64,000 bases of DNA from Ralstonia pickettii (GCF_000607165.1 NZ_JFZG01000006.1:248001-312000); one strand, 5' to 3'. Shown: positions 10,292 to 20,461, counted from the first letter of the stretch. Notes: generated by a model from the letters alone, not told the origin. Numbers and translations are program-made.

Positions 10292-10442
10292 GTGGCGTGG
10301 CGACGGCGGCTCTTGTGCCGGCTGCAACACCGCATGCTGTCGGTTTTTTGCGTCACCTGCTGGCTGCGGGTATCGGCGCATCGGTCGATTCGCTACACTC
10401 TGCGCCAGTTTGATTGTTTCGGATTTGAGCTTGAGCACTGCC

Positions 10443-10721
10443 ATGATGACCAAGGAGATTGCGTATCTTCACCCGGCCCACACCGCACGCGCGCTGGTGC
10501 TGGTGTATCTCTGTTTCTCGCTGCCGGTCGTAGGGCTGTTTTTCTTCGTCGGCTTCGTCCGCTACGGTGAACTGCCGACGATTGTCGTGCTCAGCGGCCT
10601 GATCCTCAATGCTCTGGTGGGTTTTGGTGCGCTGTGGCTCGCCTGCCACGCCTACAACTGGGTAGCCGAGCGCTTTGGCGGTATCGAGATCCTGCTGCGC
10701 GACGTGCCGGAAGAAGCCTGA
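10443..10721 (+). CDS. Small two-helix membrane protein
   Basis: 92-aa protein of unknown function. Two strongly hydrophobic stretches are visible, about residues 17-39 (VLVYLCFSLPVVGLFFFVG) and 46-68, with a short polar N-terminus and C-terminus, so it is probably an integral inner-membrane protein. The ATG at 10443 is preferred because the upstream extension to 10251 overlaps moeA and reads as noncoding. A TACACT element at about 10394 could be its own -10, so it may be transcribed separately from moeA. A strong terminator follows directly. I do not recognise a family. Confidence 0.7.
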   Translation: MMTKEIAYLHPAHTARALVLVYLCFSLPVVGLFFFVGFVRYGELPTIVVLSGLILNALVGFGALWLACHAYNWVAERFGGIEILLRDVPEEA

Positions 10722-10745
10722 TCGCTTCTGCGCGGACCAAGAAGA

Positions 10746-10776
10746 AGGGGCGGAAATATCCGCCCCTTTTCTTTTG
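10746..10776 (+). terminator. Terminator between small membrane protein and rmuC
   Basis: Stem AGGGGCGG/CCGCCCCT with a 6-nt loop followed by a T-rich run on the plus strand. The minus strand is also pyrimidine-rich after the stem, so it may serve the convergent rmuC transcript as well. Confidence 0.85.
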
Positions 10777-10805
10777 CTGACGCCGACGTTCTGTTCGGCC
10801 CGGCT

Positions 10806-12278
10806 TTACTCGGCCTCGGTTTCGTCGTCCTGCGGCACGGCGGTTTCCAGCCCCAGCACGCTCTGCGCGGAATCGCTCGGCAGCGCCTCCACCGCCTTGA
10901 GCTTGCGGTTCATCTGGCGCGTCCGCACCTCGGCCTGCTCGATGTTGCTGACAGCCCGCTCCAGCGTCTTCTTCGTCGCTGCCAGCACATCGCCAAACTT
11001 CCCGAACTCGCTCTTCACCGCGCCGAGCACTTGCCAGACTTCGCTGGAGCGCTTTTCCAGCGCCAGTGTTCGGAAACCCATCTGCAGGCTGTTGAGGATA
11101 GCCGTAAGCGTGGTCGGGCCTGCCACCGTCACGCGGAACTTGCGCTGCAACTCGTCCGTCAGGCCCGGACGGCGCAGCACTTCTGCATAGAGGCCCTCGG
11201 TCGGCAGGAAGAGGATGGCGAAGTCGGTCGTGGCCGGCGGCGCGATGTACTTCTCGTGGATGGTCTGCGCCTCTTTGCGCACCGCGACTTCCAGTTCGCG
11301 GCTAGCGGTGGCAGCGGCGTCGGCATCGGCCCGTTCCTGCGCGTCGAGCAGGCGTTCGTACTGCTCTTTCGGGAACTTGGCGTCGATCGGCAACCAGACC
11401 GTTGCATCGTGATCGGCATCGGTCTTGCCGGGCAGGCGGATGGCGAATTCCACGCGCGCACCGGTACCGTGCACGGTCTCGACGTTCTTGCCGTACTGCT
11501 CGGGCGTGAGCATCTGCTCCAGCAGCATCTCAAGCTGAACTTCGCCCCAGGTGCCGCGCGTCTTCACGTTGGTCAGCACCTTCTTCAGGTCGCCCACGCC
11601 CTGGGCCAGCGCCTGCATTTCGCCCAGGCCGCGATGCACCTGTTCCAGCCGATCCGACACCAGCTTGAACGATTCGCCCAGGCGCTGCTCCAGCGTGGCG
11701 TGCAGCTTTTCGTCGACGGTGCGGCGCATCTCGTCGAGCTTGGTCGCGTTGTTCGCCTCGATGTCCTTGAGCTTCTGTTCCAGCGTGGCGCGCACCTCAG
11801 CCAGGCGGCGTTCGTTGCCCTCACCCAATTGGGAGAGCTGCTGCTGCATCGTCTCGCCAAAGCGGCGGAGCGCGTTACCCTGCTCCTCGCGTGCCTGCTG
11901 GGCTTGCTGCTGCAGGTTTTGGCGCACGGCCTCGAGCTGCTGCGTGTTCGTCTCAGTCAGCTTGGTGAGCTGCTGCGCAAACGTGTCGATCTGGTTGTTC
12001 TGCAGCGTGGCGACGCTGGTGAGCTGTGTCGCCAGCACCTGCTGGAACTGCCCCAGTTGCTGTGCGACGTCGCTGCGGCCGATGCGGGCCGTCTCAGCGA
12101 TTTCGCCGCGCAGTTCTCGCTCGATGCGTTCGTTGCCGCGGATGAGTTCATCGCGCAGTGCCGCGAGCATCGGCGACGCATCGTTTTCCGCCGGGCGAGA
12201 CACGCCACGCCAGATCAACACGCATAGCACAGCCACCACGGCTATGCCCAGCAAGGTCAGTAAAGCCAGCCAATCCAT
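10806..12278 (-). CDS. rmuC: DNA recombination protein RmuC
   Basis: Nuclease-like protein linked to limiting inversions at short inverted repeats in E. coli. 490 aa. An N-terminal transmembrane helix (about 2-23) is followed by a long coiled coil rich in Gln, Leu and Glu (about 60-220), then the conserved RmuC domain with GTWGEVQLEMLLEQML and the VWLPIDAKFP motif. The C-terminus is acidic. The start at 12278 begins exactly at the hydrophobic helix. It lies 12 bp downstream of the hydroxyacid dehydrogenase gene and is probably cotranscribed with it. Confidence 0.93.
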   Translation of the reverse strand: MDWLALLTLLGIAVVAVLCVLIWRGVSRPAENDASPMLAALRDELIRGNERIERELRGEIAETARIGRSDVAQQLGQFQQVLATQLTSVATLQNNQIDTFAQQLTKLTETNTQQLEAVRQNLQQQAQQAREEQGNALRRFGETMQQQLSQLGEGNERRLAEVRATLEQKLKDIEANNATKLDEMRRTVDEKLHATLEQRLGESFKLVSDRLEQVHRGLGEMQALAQGVGDLKKVLTNVKTRGTWGEVQLEMLLEQMLTPEQYGKNVETVHGTGARVEFAIRLPGKTDADHDATVWLPIDAKFPKEQYERLLDAQERADADAAATASRELEVAVRKEAQTIHEKYIAPPATTDFAILFLPTEGLYAEVLRRPGLTDELQRKFRVTVAGPTTLTAILNSLQMGFRTLALEKRSSEVWQVLGAVKSEFGKFGDVLAATKKTLERAVSNIEQAEVRTRQMNRKLKAVEALPSDSAQSVLGLETAVPQDDETEAE

Positions 12279-12290
12279 ATCAGTTTTCGA

Positions 12291-13292
12291 TCAGGAGGAC
12301 GCGCGCTGCGCGAGCGCATCCGGGTTCAACAAGTTGGGCGGCTGCCCGGCGTGCGGGCCGAAGCCCAGCGCAGCGATCAGGTTATCGGCCGCCAGGTTGG
12401 CCATACCCAGGCGCGTGCCCAAGGTGGCACTGGCAATGTGCGGTGTGAGCGCCACGTGCTCGGCCTCCAGCAACGCCGGATGCACCTTCGGCTCGCCCTC
12501 GTACACATCCAGGCCGGCCGCGAAGATGAGTTTGTCCGCCAGCGCCTGCGCCAACGCTGCGTCATCCACGATGCCGCCGCGCGCGAGGTTGACCAGCGTA
12601 GCGGTCGGCTTCATCTGTGCCAGCTCTGCGGCGCCGATGGCGTGGTGGCTTTCCTTGGAATACGGCAGCACCAGCACGAGGTGATCCGCCTGCTTCAGCA
12701 GCACATCCTTGCTGACGTACGTGGCGCGCGTCTCCTGTTCGACTTCCGGCGAGAGCCGGCTGCGGTTGTGATAGATCACACGCATCGAGAAGCCGCTCGC
12801 ACGCCGCGCCAGCGCCTGGCCGATACGGCCCATGCCAAGAATGCCCAGCGTGCTGCCGTACACCTCGGCGCCAAGGAAGGCGTCGTAAGTCCAGCGCTTC
12901 CAATGCCCCTCACGTAGCCAGCGTTCGGATTCGGACACACGGCGAGCGGCGGCCATGAGCAAGGCCCAACCGAAGTCGGCGGTGGTCTCGGTCAGGATAT
13001 CGGGCGTGTTGGTGGCCAGGATGCCGGCGCGCGTCATCGCCGCGAGGTCAAAGTTGTTGTAGCCGACGGCCATGTTGCACACCGCGCGCAGGGTCGGCAC
13101 GCGGCGGATCAGATCGGCGTTGATGGTGTCGGCGGCGTTGGACAGCAGGCCCACGCGACCCTGCAAACGCTCCGCCAGCGCTTCGGGCGGATAAGCGACG
13201 TCCGCCTGGTTGTCGATCACATCGAAGGTCTCGCGCAAGCGCTCGAGCACTTCGGGAAACATCGCGCGGGTGACAAGGATTCCGGGTTTCAT
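12291..13292 (-). CDS. D-isomer 2-hydroxyacid dehydrogenase (glyoxylate/hydroxypyruvate reductase type)
   Basis: NAD(P)-dependent dehydrogenase of 333 aa. The Rossmann signature GILGMGRIGQA is followed by the Arg of the NLARGGIVDD motif, the Glu in DVYEGEP and the catalytic His in LTPHIAS, completing the Arg-Glu-His catalytic set. The closest known class is GhrB-type glyoxylate/2-ketogluconate reductases, so glyoxylate or hydroxypyruvate reduction is likely, but the substrate is inferred. It starts 19 bp after the antiporter stop codon and precedes rmuC by 12 bp, so the three may form one transcript. Confidence 0.9.
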   Translation of the reverse strand: MKPGILVTRAMFPEVLERLRETFDVIDNQADVAYPPEALAERLQGRVGLLSNAADTINADLIRRVPTLRAVCNMAVGYNNFDLAAMTRAGILATNTPDILTETTADFGWALLMAAARRVSESERWLREGHWKRWTYDAFLGAEVYGSTLGILGMGRIGQALARRASGFSMRVIYHNRSRLSPEVEQETRATYVSKDVLLKQADHLVLVLPYSKESHHAIGAAELAQMKPTATLVNLARGGIVDDAALAQALADKLIFAAGLDVYEGEPKVHPALLEAEHVALTPHIASATLGTRLGMANLAADNLIAALGFGPHAGQPPNLLNPDALAQRASS

Positions 13293-13311
13293 ACGTTCAG
13301 CACACGTTCGG

Positions 13312-14721
13312 TTAGCGGAAGAAGACGAAGGTCATCAGAACGAAAATCGGCACGAGAATGCACACAGACCACAACATGTAGCCAAAGAAGCTCGGCATCT
13401 GCAGGCCACGGCTTTCGGCGATGGCCTTGACCATCAGGTTGGGCGCGTTGCCAATGTAAGTGTTGGCGCCCATGAACACGGCCGCAGCGGAAATGGCGGC
13501 CAGCGTGGAGGCGCCCTCGCTCATCAGCATGCGCGCGTCGCCGCCTGCGGTGTTGAAGAACACGAGATACGTCGGCGCATTGTCGAGGAACGACGACAGC
13601 AACCCCGTCGCCCAGAAGTACATTGCGTTGTTCGGCTGGCCCGCGCTGTCGTTGACGAGATGGACGATGCCCGCGAAAGGACCGTCCACGCCAGCCTTGA
13701 GCATGGCGATCACCGGCCCGATCGTGATGAAGATGCCGGCAAACAGCTTGGCGACTTCCAGAATAGGCTCCCAGTTGAACTCGTTGCCGGCGCGCGCGCC
13801 CCCAGGCGTGAGCCACAGAGAAAGCAGCGCGATCACCACCAGCCCGATGTCGCGCACTACGTTCTGCAGCAGCACCTCGGTGCCCATCACATAGAAGACG
13901 ATGCCGGGCTTCCACAGCCCGCTTATCAGTACGAGTCCGAGAATGCCTGCCAGCAGCACAAAGTTGACGTTGCCCTCGAAGCGTACCGGGCCGGCGTCGT
14001 CCGGCGTGGCGTCGGTGATGTTGGGCAGCTCTTCCTTGCCCGTGTGATAGAGGTAGCTGTCGATGACGAAGAAGATCGCCAGCAGCAGCACCCACATCGT
14101 GAGCGTCTGGCGCCACAGATGTTGCGTGGTCCAGAAGAAATCAACGCCCTGCAGGAAGCCGAGGAATAGCGGCGGATCGCCCAGCGGCGTAAGCGCTCCA
14201 CCGGCATTGGCTACCAGAAAGATGAAGAACACGACGACGTGTGCGCGATGCCGGCGTGCTTCGTTGGCGCGCAGCAATGGCCGAATCAGCAGCATGGCCG
14301 CGCCGGTCGTCCCCATGATGCTGGCCAGGGCCGTGCCAAGTGCGATCAAGCCGGTATTGAGCTTTGGCGTGCCGTGCAGATTGCCGCGAATGCAGATGCC
14401 ACCTGCAACAACGTACAAAGCGGCGATCAGAGCGATGAAGGGAATGTATTCAGCAAGGGCTGCGTGATTGACGGAAGCGATGGCCGCGTCAGAGCCGAAC
14501 ACGATCCCGAACGGGACCAGAAGCGCCAACGCCCACGCCGCTGCGATCTTGCCGTAATGGTCGTGCCATAGCTTTGGCACGACGAGCGGTGCAATGGCAA
14601 TCGAAAGCAGGATGCCCGCAAACGGCACACCCCACAGCAGATGCAACTCAGCGCCGCTCACATCAGCGGCGCGCGCCAGGCCACAGACAAACAGGAAAAC
14701 AAGGGGCCAGAGGCGTTTCAC
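13312..14721 (-). CDS. NhaD-like sodium:proton antiporter
   Basis: Polytopic inner-membrane transporter of 469 aa in the ion-transporter superfamily that includes NhaD, ArsB and citrate carriers. An N-terminal signal-like helix (KRLWPLVFLFVCGLARA) is followed by about eleven hydrophobic segments. Conserved elements include the LTPLGDPPLFLGFLQGVDF segment and the SSFLDNAPTYLVFF segment near the C-terminal half, typical of NhaD-type Na+/H+ antiporters. It is the first gene of a possible minus-strand unit with the hydroxyacid dehydrogenase and rmuC. The exact ion specificity is not visible. Confidence 0.85.
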   Translation of the reverse strand: MKRLWPLVFLFVCGLARAADVSGAELHLLWGVPFAGILLSIAIAPLVVPKLWHDHYGKIAAAWALALLVPFGIVFGSDAAIASVNHAALAEYIPFIALIAALYVVAGGICIRGNLHGTPKLNTGLIALGTALASIMGTTGAAMLLIRPLLRANEARRHRAHVVVFFIFLVANAGGALTPLGDPPLFLGFLQGVDFFWTTQHLWRQTLTMWVLLLAIFFVIDSYLYHTGKEELPNITDATPDDAGPVRFEGNVNFVLLAGILGLVLISGLWKPGIVFYVMGTEVLLQNVVRDIGLVVIALLSLWLTPGGARAGNEFNWEPILEVAKLFAGIFITIGPVIAMLKAGVDGPFAGIVHLVNDSAGQPNNAMYFWATGLLSSFLDNAPTYLVFFNTAGGDARMLMSEGASTLAAISAAAVFMGANTYIGNAPNLMVKAIAESRGLQMPSFFGYMLWSVCILVPIFVLMTFVFFR

Positions 14722-14862
14722 GTAGGCGTTCTCCTAATCGCGGGCGCACATCGCAAACGCAACTGCGCCACACAAACAAAGACGCCAGTGTAAACGCCAG
14801 AGGTCTGTCGCCCCTTAAACATCCACAGAGGTTTGATGCAGCAACGAGCCCCGAACGCTGTC

Positions 14863-15582
14863 TCAGGAAGCCGTCACCACGATCACGTGCACGCGGTACG
14901 GGCCATGCGCGCCAAGCACGATAGTCTGCTCGATATCACCCGTGCGCGACGGCCCGCTGATGACGTTGGTGGCGCGCGGCAGCTCGCCCCGCTCCGCTCG
15001 CATCAGCGCATAGGCGTCTTCCAGATTGGCGACGATGCGCGACTGCGGCACCACGGCGATATGTGTCTCGGGCAGCAGCGCCGTGGAGGCGACATTCTCC
15101 GGCCCCGACAGCAGCATCAGGGAGCCCGTCTCGGCAATCGCGCAGAAGCAACCTGTAATGCCAACGAGATCGCTGTGTTCATGATCGGCTTTTGCTTCAC
15201 GCACGGGCGGACGGAATTCGACGCCGATGCCGGCCGCCGCCCAGTCAAGCGATTGCAACGTTGTCCAAGCCACCGCCTGCGGTTGAAGGTTCAAGCCAGA
15301 CAGATAGCGGGCCACAGCGCCCGGCACGTCGGATAGCGCGCCCACCGTATCCAGCGTGGAGGCCATCTTCAGTGCCTGCTCGGCGAAATGCGCGGCGAGG
15401 TTCTCGGGCACTGGCGGGCGCGGGCCGGCGGGATGGCGCGCGAGGTAATCCACCACGGCGTCGTGCTCACCCTGTGTCGGCTTCTCGGGACGATGCTGCG
15501 CATTGCGGATGCGCCCAAAGATGGCATCGCGTGCACGGCTGGTGTCGAGCGGGTCGACGGGGGTGTCCGGTTGTGATTCCAT
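14863..15582 (-). CDS. LUD-domain protein (LutC/YkgG family)
   Basis: 239-aa member of the LUD family, whose LutC members are required with LutA and LutB for L-lactate oxidation through an iron-sulfur pathway. Visible family features are the ITGCFCAIAETGSL segment and PETHIAVVPQSRIV with the conserved Gly-Pro-Ser-Arg-Thr-Gly-Asp-Ile near the end. The ATG at 15582 has a GGAG 8 bp upstream; the longer frame to 15726 overlaps pncB. No lutA or lutB lies beside it here, so it is an orphan locally. It follows pncB on the same strand. Confidence 0.85.
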   Translation of the reverse strand: MESQPDTPVDPLDTSRARDAIFGRIRNAQHRPEKPTQGEHDAVVDYLARHPAGPRPPVPENLAAHFAEQALKMASTLDTVGALSDVPGAVARYLSGLNLQPQAVAWTTLQSLDWAAAGIGVEFRPPVREAKADHEHSDLVGITGCFCAIAETGSLMLLSGPENVASTALLPETHIAVVPQSRIVANLEDAYALMRAERGELPRATNVISGPSRTGDIEQTIVLGAHGPYRVHVIVVTAS

Positions 15583-15671
15583 GGCGGCTCCGAAAGATCG
15601 GTCGATTATACGAGCCGCTTCGAGCACGATCAGCCAACGCCGTTGAAACTTATTCGGCGCTGGCGTGAGCC

Positions 15672-16841
15672 TTATTGCACGCCGAACACTTGCTTCAGGT
15701 ACGTGAGGTAGGCCGGATCGTCGCACATGGTCTTCTCCGGCGCATCCGACAGTTTGGCCACCGGTTGGCCGTTGCAGCGGACCATCTTGATGACGATCTG
15801 CAGCGGCGTGTAGCCCAGGTCGTTGGTCAGGTTGGTTCCCACGCCAAAGGCCAGCTTGCAGCGGCCGTGGAAACGCTCATACAGGCCGATGACCTTGGGC
15901 ATGTCGAGACTGTCGGAGAAGATCAGCGCCTTGGACTTCGGCTCGGCACGCATGTCCTCGTAATGCTTGAGCATGCGCTCGCCCCACTCGAACGGGTCGC
16001 CGGAATCGTGGCGCACGCCGTCGAAGAGCTTGCAGAAAAACATGTCGAAGTCGCGCAGGAAGGCGTCGAAGCCGTAGGTATCCGACAGCGCGATACCGAG
16101 ATCGCCGCGATATTCCTTGGCCCAGGTTTCCAGCGCAAAGTTCTGGGAATCGCGCAGGCGCGGACCGAGTGCCTGACAGGCTTGCAGGTACTCATGCGCC
16201 ATGGTGCCAAGCGGCGTCATGCCGTGCTTCATGGCGAAGTAGACGTTGCTGGTGCCCGCGTACTGGGCGCCGAGCTGCGCACACGTCTCCAGCAGCACAT
16301 GTTCGTGCCAGGTGTGCGAGAAGCGACGGCGGGTGCCGTAATCGGCAATGCGGCATTCTTCCAGGCCGGGGCGCTTCAGCGATGCCAGCTTGTCGGTCAG
16401 GCGGCGTTTGCCCTCCTCCCACTGCGGGTGCGTCTGCGTGCGGCTGAAGAACACCTCGTTGACGATGGCCAGGACCGGCACCTCGAACATGATCGTGTGC
16501 AGCCACGGCCCCGCGATGACGATCTCAATCTGCCCATCGTTGCTGGGCGCCTGACGCACGTCGATGTACTTCTCGTTGAGATGAAACAGGCCGAGAAAAT
16601 CGACGAAATCGCTCTTGATGAAGCGCATCCCGCGCAGGTAATCGAGTTCCGCATCGGTAAAGCGCAGGGTGCAGAGATGGCGGATTTCCGCACGAATCTC
16701 GTCAATGAACGGCACCAGATCAACACCCGCGTTGCGGCACTTGAAGCGGTATTCGACGTGCGCGCCAGGAAAGTGATGCAGCACCACCTGCATCATCGTG
16801 AATTTGTACAGATCGGTATCGAGCAGCGAGCGGATGATCAT
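15672..16841 (-). CDS. pncB: Nicotinate phosphoribosyltransferase PncB
   Basis: First enzyme of NAD salvage from nicotinate (Preiss-Handler route): nicotinate + PRPP + ATP to nicotinate mononucleotide. 389 aa. The N-terminal [14 protein letters not shown] signature is at the very start, and [15 protein letters not shown] contains the conserved Arg cluster and the active-site His region. [12 protein letters not shown] near the C-terminus is the phosphate-binding loop. The start at 16841 matches the family's usual N-terminus; in-frame ATGs 12 and 17 codons upstream have no better ribosome site. Divergent from prfB. Confidence 0.94.
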
Positions 16842-16987
16842 CGGACGGCGCCAAAAGCCATATGGATTGGTCGTCATGCTAACCGAAGCCACGCGGGACG
16901 CCCGCGGCAGTCACACAAATCCCGGCGCGCAGCCCAGAAAATGGCCGTTTTGGAGTTCCAACCGGACGGAAAACCCCTTGATTCCGC

Positions 16988-16993
16988 TATAAT
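16988..16993 (+). promoter_or_regulatory. -10 element of the prfB promoter
   Basis: Perfect TATAAT located 29 bp before the prfB start codon, implying a short leader of about 20 nt. No clear -35 hexamer is seen at 16-18 bp spacing, so strength depends on the unseen context. Confidence 0.6.
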
Positions 16994-17021
16994 TTCCGGT
17001 TTCCGACCAGATTTTTGCACC

Positions 17022-18126
17022 ATGGAAGCAGAACGCCTCAATGCCATCCAGAACACGTTGGCCGACCTGAAGTCGCGCGCCGACGACCTTCGGAGGTATC
17101 TTTGACTACGACGTCAAATCTGAACGTCTAGTTGAAGTCGATAAAGAACTCGAAAACCCCGAGGTCTGGAACGATCCCAAACGCGCCCAGGAGCTGGGTC
17201 GCGAGAAGAAGTCGCTTGAAACCGTCGTGCTGGCGCTGACCAAGCTCGACGAAGACCTCACCGGCGGCGCCGAGCTGTTTGAGCTGGCCCGCGAAGAGGG
17301 CGACGACGACACCATCGAAGCCATCGAGGCTGACACCGCGGGCATGCGCGCCATTGTCGAAGACATGGAATTCCGCCGCATGTTCTCCGGCCCGATGGAC
17401 GCCGCCAACTGCTTTATCGACATCCAGGCCGGCGCCGGCGGGACCGAGGCGTGCGACTGGGCGTCGATGCTGCTGCGCCAGTATCTGAAGTACTGCGAGC
17501 GCAAGGGCTTCAAGACCGAAGTGCTGGAAGAATCCGAAGGTGACGTTGCCGGCATCAAGAGCGCGTCGATCAAGGTCGAGGGCGAATACGCGTTTGGCTT
17601 CCTGCGCACCGAAACCGGCGTGCACCGCCTCGTGCGCAAGTCGCCGTTCGACTCCGCGGGTGGCCGCCACACGTCGTTCTCGTCGATCTTCGTGTATCCG
17701 GAAGTCGATGATTCGATCGAGATCGAGGTCAACCCGGCGGATCTGCGTGTCGACACGTATCGCGCTTCGGGTGCTGGCGGTCAGCACATCAACAAGACGG
17801 ATTCGGCCGTGCGGATTACGCACATCCCGACCGGCATCGTCGTGCAGTGCCAGAACGACCGCTCGCAGCACCGCAACCGCGCCGAAGCGATGACGATGCT
17901 GAAGTCGCGCCTGTACGAGCACGAGCTGCGCAAACGTCAGGCCGCTGCCGACGCACAGGAAGCTGCGAAGACCGACGTGGGCTGGGGCCATCAGATCCGC
18001 TCGTATGTGCTCGACCAGAGCCGCATCAAGGATCTGCGCACCAACGTGGAAATCTCCAACACGCAGAAGGTGCTGGACGGCGACCTGGATCCCTTTATCC
18101 AGGCCAGCCTGAAGCAGGGCGTCTGA
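17022..18126 (+). CDS. prfB: Peptide chain release factor 2, with programmed +1 frameshift
   Basis: RF2 recognises UGA and UAA stop codons and triggers peptidyl-tRNA hydrolysis. The gene is in two frames. Codons 1-27 (17022-17102) end at an in-frame TGA at 17103-17105; a +1 shift at CTT TGA C continues at 17104 for 340 further codons, giving 367 aa. An internal Shine-Dalgarno-like CGGAGG lies just before TAT CTT TGA, the standard arrangement by which low RF2 lets ribosomes slip and restores synthesis. The SPF stop-recognition tripeptide and the GGQ loop (Gly252-Gly253-Gln254) are both present. It should not be annotated as a pseudogene. Confidence 0.97.
17087..17106 (+). promoter_or_regulatory. 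RF2 recoding site
   Basis: Slippery CTT followed by TGA C, preceded by a GGAGG stimulator four bases ahead. It matches the E. coli prfB site in organisation (SD-like element, TAT, CTT, TGA, C) and makes production of full-length RF2 depend on RF2 shortage. Confidence 0.93.
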
Positions 18127-18151
18127 TCCGAGCCAAACCAGAGCGACTGCC

Positions 18152-18892
18152 ATGTCTGACACGTCCCTGTTCATCCTGACCGGTGCCTCGCGCGGCCTGG
18201 GCGCCGCGCTGGCCCAGGCGCTGATGCAGCCCGGTCGCCGCCTCATCTGCGTGGCACGCGGCGATAACGCCGAATTGCGCGCGCAGGCGGCAGCCGCCGG
18301 CGTGACGCTCGACTGGCACCAGGTCGACCTGTCCGACGCGCATGCCGCCGAGGCCTGGATGACCAAGACGCTTGCCGCCCTGCCCGCTTTTGCCAACGTG
18401 ACACTGGTGCTGAACGCCGGCGCGGTCGAGCCGATCGGCACCATCGACACGCTGCGTGCCGATACGCTGCTGCCGCACCTGCAACTGAACCTGGCCGGCC
18501 CGATGGCGCTGACTGCTGCCCTGCTGCGCGGCACCGCCGAGTGGAACGCGCAGCGGCGCGTGCTGGCGATTTCGTCAGGCGCGGCGCGTCGGCCGATCGC
18601 CGGTTGGGCGGCATATTGCACGGGCAAGGCGGGGCTGGACATGTTCGTGCGCGCCCTCAATGCCGATGGCGACGCCAGCGTGCGCGCCGTGGCGCTGGCC
18701 CCGGGCGTGATCGACACCGACATGCAACGCACCATCCGTGGCGCCGACTTTGCCGGCGTGCAGCGCTTCCGCGATCTGCACGCGCATGGCGAGCTGGTCT
18801 CGCCGCAAGACGCCGCCACGCGCATCGCCGCCTACCTCGTCCGCCCCGATTTTGGCGCGACCGAGCTGGACGACCTGCGCAACATCGCCTGA
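18152..18892 (+). CDS. Short-chain dehydrogenase/reductase
   Basis: NAD(P)(H)-dependent oxidoreductase of the classical SDR family, 246 aa. The cofactor motif TGASRGLG (about 10-17) is N-terminal, NAG follows in LVLNAGAVEP, and the catalytic Tyr-x3-Lys is YCTGK, with a Ser in the preceding ISSGA. The overall pattern resembles sepiapterin reductase/benzil reductase-like SDRs, but the substrate is not determined. It sits 25 bp after prfB and 24 bp before lysS on the same strand, so it is probably cotranscribed with them. Confidence 0.87.
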   Translation: MSDTSLFILTGASRGLGAALAQALMQPGRRLICVARGDNAELRAQAAAAGVTLDWHQVDLSDAHAAEAWMTKTLAALPAFANVTLVLNAGAVEPIGTIDTLRADTLLPHLQLNLAGPMALTAALLRGTAEWNAQRRVLAISSGAARRPIAGWAAYCTGKAGLDMFVRALNADGDASVRAVALAPGVIDTDMQRTIRGADFAGVQRFRDLHAHGELVSPQDAATRIAAYLVRPDFGATELDDLRNIA

Positions 18893-18916
18893 ACCGACAT
18901 TCCTCTCCTCACCATC

Positions 18917-20461
18917 ATGACCGAACAGAACAACCCGGCCGAATCGAACACCACGGCCGCCGTGCCGGCGCAGGACGACAACAAGATCATCGCCGAGCGC
19001 CGCGAGAAACTGGCAGAGATCCGCCAGCAAGGCGTCGCGTTCCCCAATGATTTCCGCCCGACGCACCATGCCGGTGATCTGCAAGCCAAGTACCGCGAGT
19101 TGGAGCAGGCTGCGCTGGAAGCCGAACCGGTGCAGGTGGCCGTCGCTGGCCGCATGATGCTCAAGCGCGTGATGGGCAAGGCCAGCTTTGCCACCGTGCA
19201 GGATGCCACCGACCGCATCCAGTTCTACATCAGCCGCGACGCCGTGGGCGAAGACGTCTACGCCAGCTTCAAGAAGTGGGACCTGGGCGACATCGTGGCT
19301 GCGCGCGGCACGCTGATGAAGACGAAGACCGGCGAACTGTCGGTGGCTGTGACGGAGCTGCGCCTGCTCTCGAAGAGCCTGCGTCCGCTGCCGGGCGACT
19401 ACTACGGCCTGGCCGATCAGGAACAGAAGTATCGCCAGCGCTACGTCGATCTGATCGTGTCGAAGGAAACACGCGACACCTTCCGCGCCCGCACCAAGGC
19501 CATGGCCTCGCTGCGCAACTTCATGGCCGGCAACGGTTTCATGGAAGTCGAGACGCCGATGCTGCATCCGATTCCGGGCGGCGCGGCAGCCAAGCCCTTC
19601 ATCACGCACCACAACGCGCTGGACATGCAGATGTTCCTGCGCATTGCGCCGGAGCTGTACCTCAAGCGCCTGATCGTCGGCGGTTTCGAGCGCGTGTACG
19701 AGATCAACCGCAACTTCCGTAACGAGGGCGTGTCGCCGCGACACAATCCCGAGTTCACGATGATGGAGTTCTACGCAGCCTACACGGACTACCGCTGGCT
19801 GATGGACTTCACCGAGCAACTGATCCGCCAAGCGGCGATCGACGCCTCGGGCACCGCCACGCTCACCTACCAGGGCCGCGAGCTGGATCTTGCCAAGCCG
19901 TTCCATCGCCTGACCATCTGCCAAGCGATCCAGAAGTACGCGCCGCAGTACACCGACGCGCAACTGGCGGATGTCGACTTCCTGCGCGCCGAGCTGAAGA
20001 AGTTCAAGATCGACACCAACGCGCCGCAATTCCTGAACGCCGGCGTGGGCACATTGCAGCTCGTGCTGTTTGAAGAAACCGCCGAGTCGCAACTGTGGGA
20101 GCCGACCTTCATCATCGACTATCCGGTCGAAGTGTCGCCGCTGGCACGCGGCTCCGACACGCTTCCCGGCATCACCGAGCGCTTCGAGCTGTTCATCACC
20201 GGCCGCGAGATCGCCAACGGCTTCTCCGAGCTGAATGACCCGGAAGACCAGGCTGAGCGCTTCCGCAAACAAGTCGAGCAGAAGGACGCCGGCGACGAAG
20301 AAGCCATGTTCTATGACGCCGACTACATCCGCGCGTTGGAATACGGCATGCCCCCGACCGGCGGCTGCGGCATCGGCATCGACCGCCTGGTGATGCTGCT
20401 CACGGACAGCCCGAACATCCGCGATGTGATCCTTTTCCCGCACCTGCGCCGCGAAGACTGA
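18917..20461 (+). CDS. lysS: Lysyl-tRNA synthetase, class II
   Basis: Charges tRNA-Lys. 514 aa. An N-terminal OB-fold anticodon-binding domain (about 70-190) precedes the class II catalytic core: motif 2 is the [20 protein letters not shown] region with the ATP-binding Arg, and motif 3 is GCGIGIDRL near the C-terminus. The first 20 residues are a low-complexity Asn/Ala-rich extension. prfB-lysS adjacency is also found in E. coli, though here an SDR gene lies between them. A strong terminator ends the unit. Confidence 0.96.
   Translation: MTEQNNPAESNTTAAVPAQDDNKIIAERREKLAEIRQQGVAFPNDFRPTHHAGDLQAKYRELEQAALEAEPVQVAVAGRMMLKRVMGKASFATVQDATDRIQFYISRDAVGEDVYASFKKWDLGDIVAARGTLMKTKTGELSVAVTELRLLSKSLRPLPGDYYGLADQEQKYRQRYVDLIVSKETRDTFRARTKAMASLRNFMAGNGFMEVETPMLHPIPGGAAAKPFITHHNALDMQMFLRIAPELYLKRLIVGGFERVYEINRNFRNEGVSPRHNPEFTMMEFYAAYTDYRWLMDFTEQLIRQAAIDASGTATLTYQGRELDLAKPFHRLTICQAIQKYAPQYTDAQLADVDFLRAELKKFKIDTNAPQFLNAGVGTLQLVLFEETAESQLWEPTFIIDYPVEVSPLARGSDTLPGITERFELFITGREIANGFSELNDPEDQAERFRKQVEQKDAGDEEAMFYDADYIRALEYGMPPTGGCGIGIDRLVMLLTDSPNIRDVILFPHLRRED

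Noticed and set aside
17022-17105. prfB as a broken gene
   Set aside because: The in-frame TGA sits in a textbook RF2 recoding site, so it is programmed, not a mutation.
17128-18825. 565-codon frame antisense to prfB and the SDR gene
   Set aside because: Overlaps two well-supported genes and has no recognisable domain.
18575-20443. 622-codon frame antisense to lysS
   Set aside because: lysS is complete with class II motifs; the antisense product has no domain.
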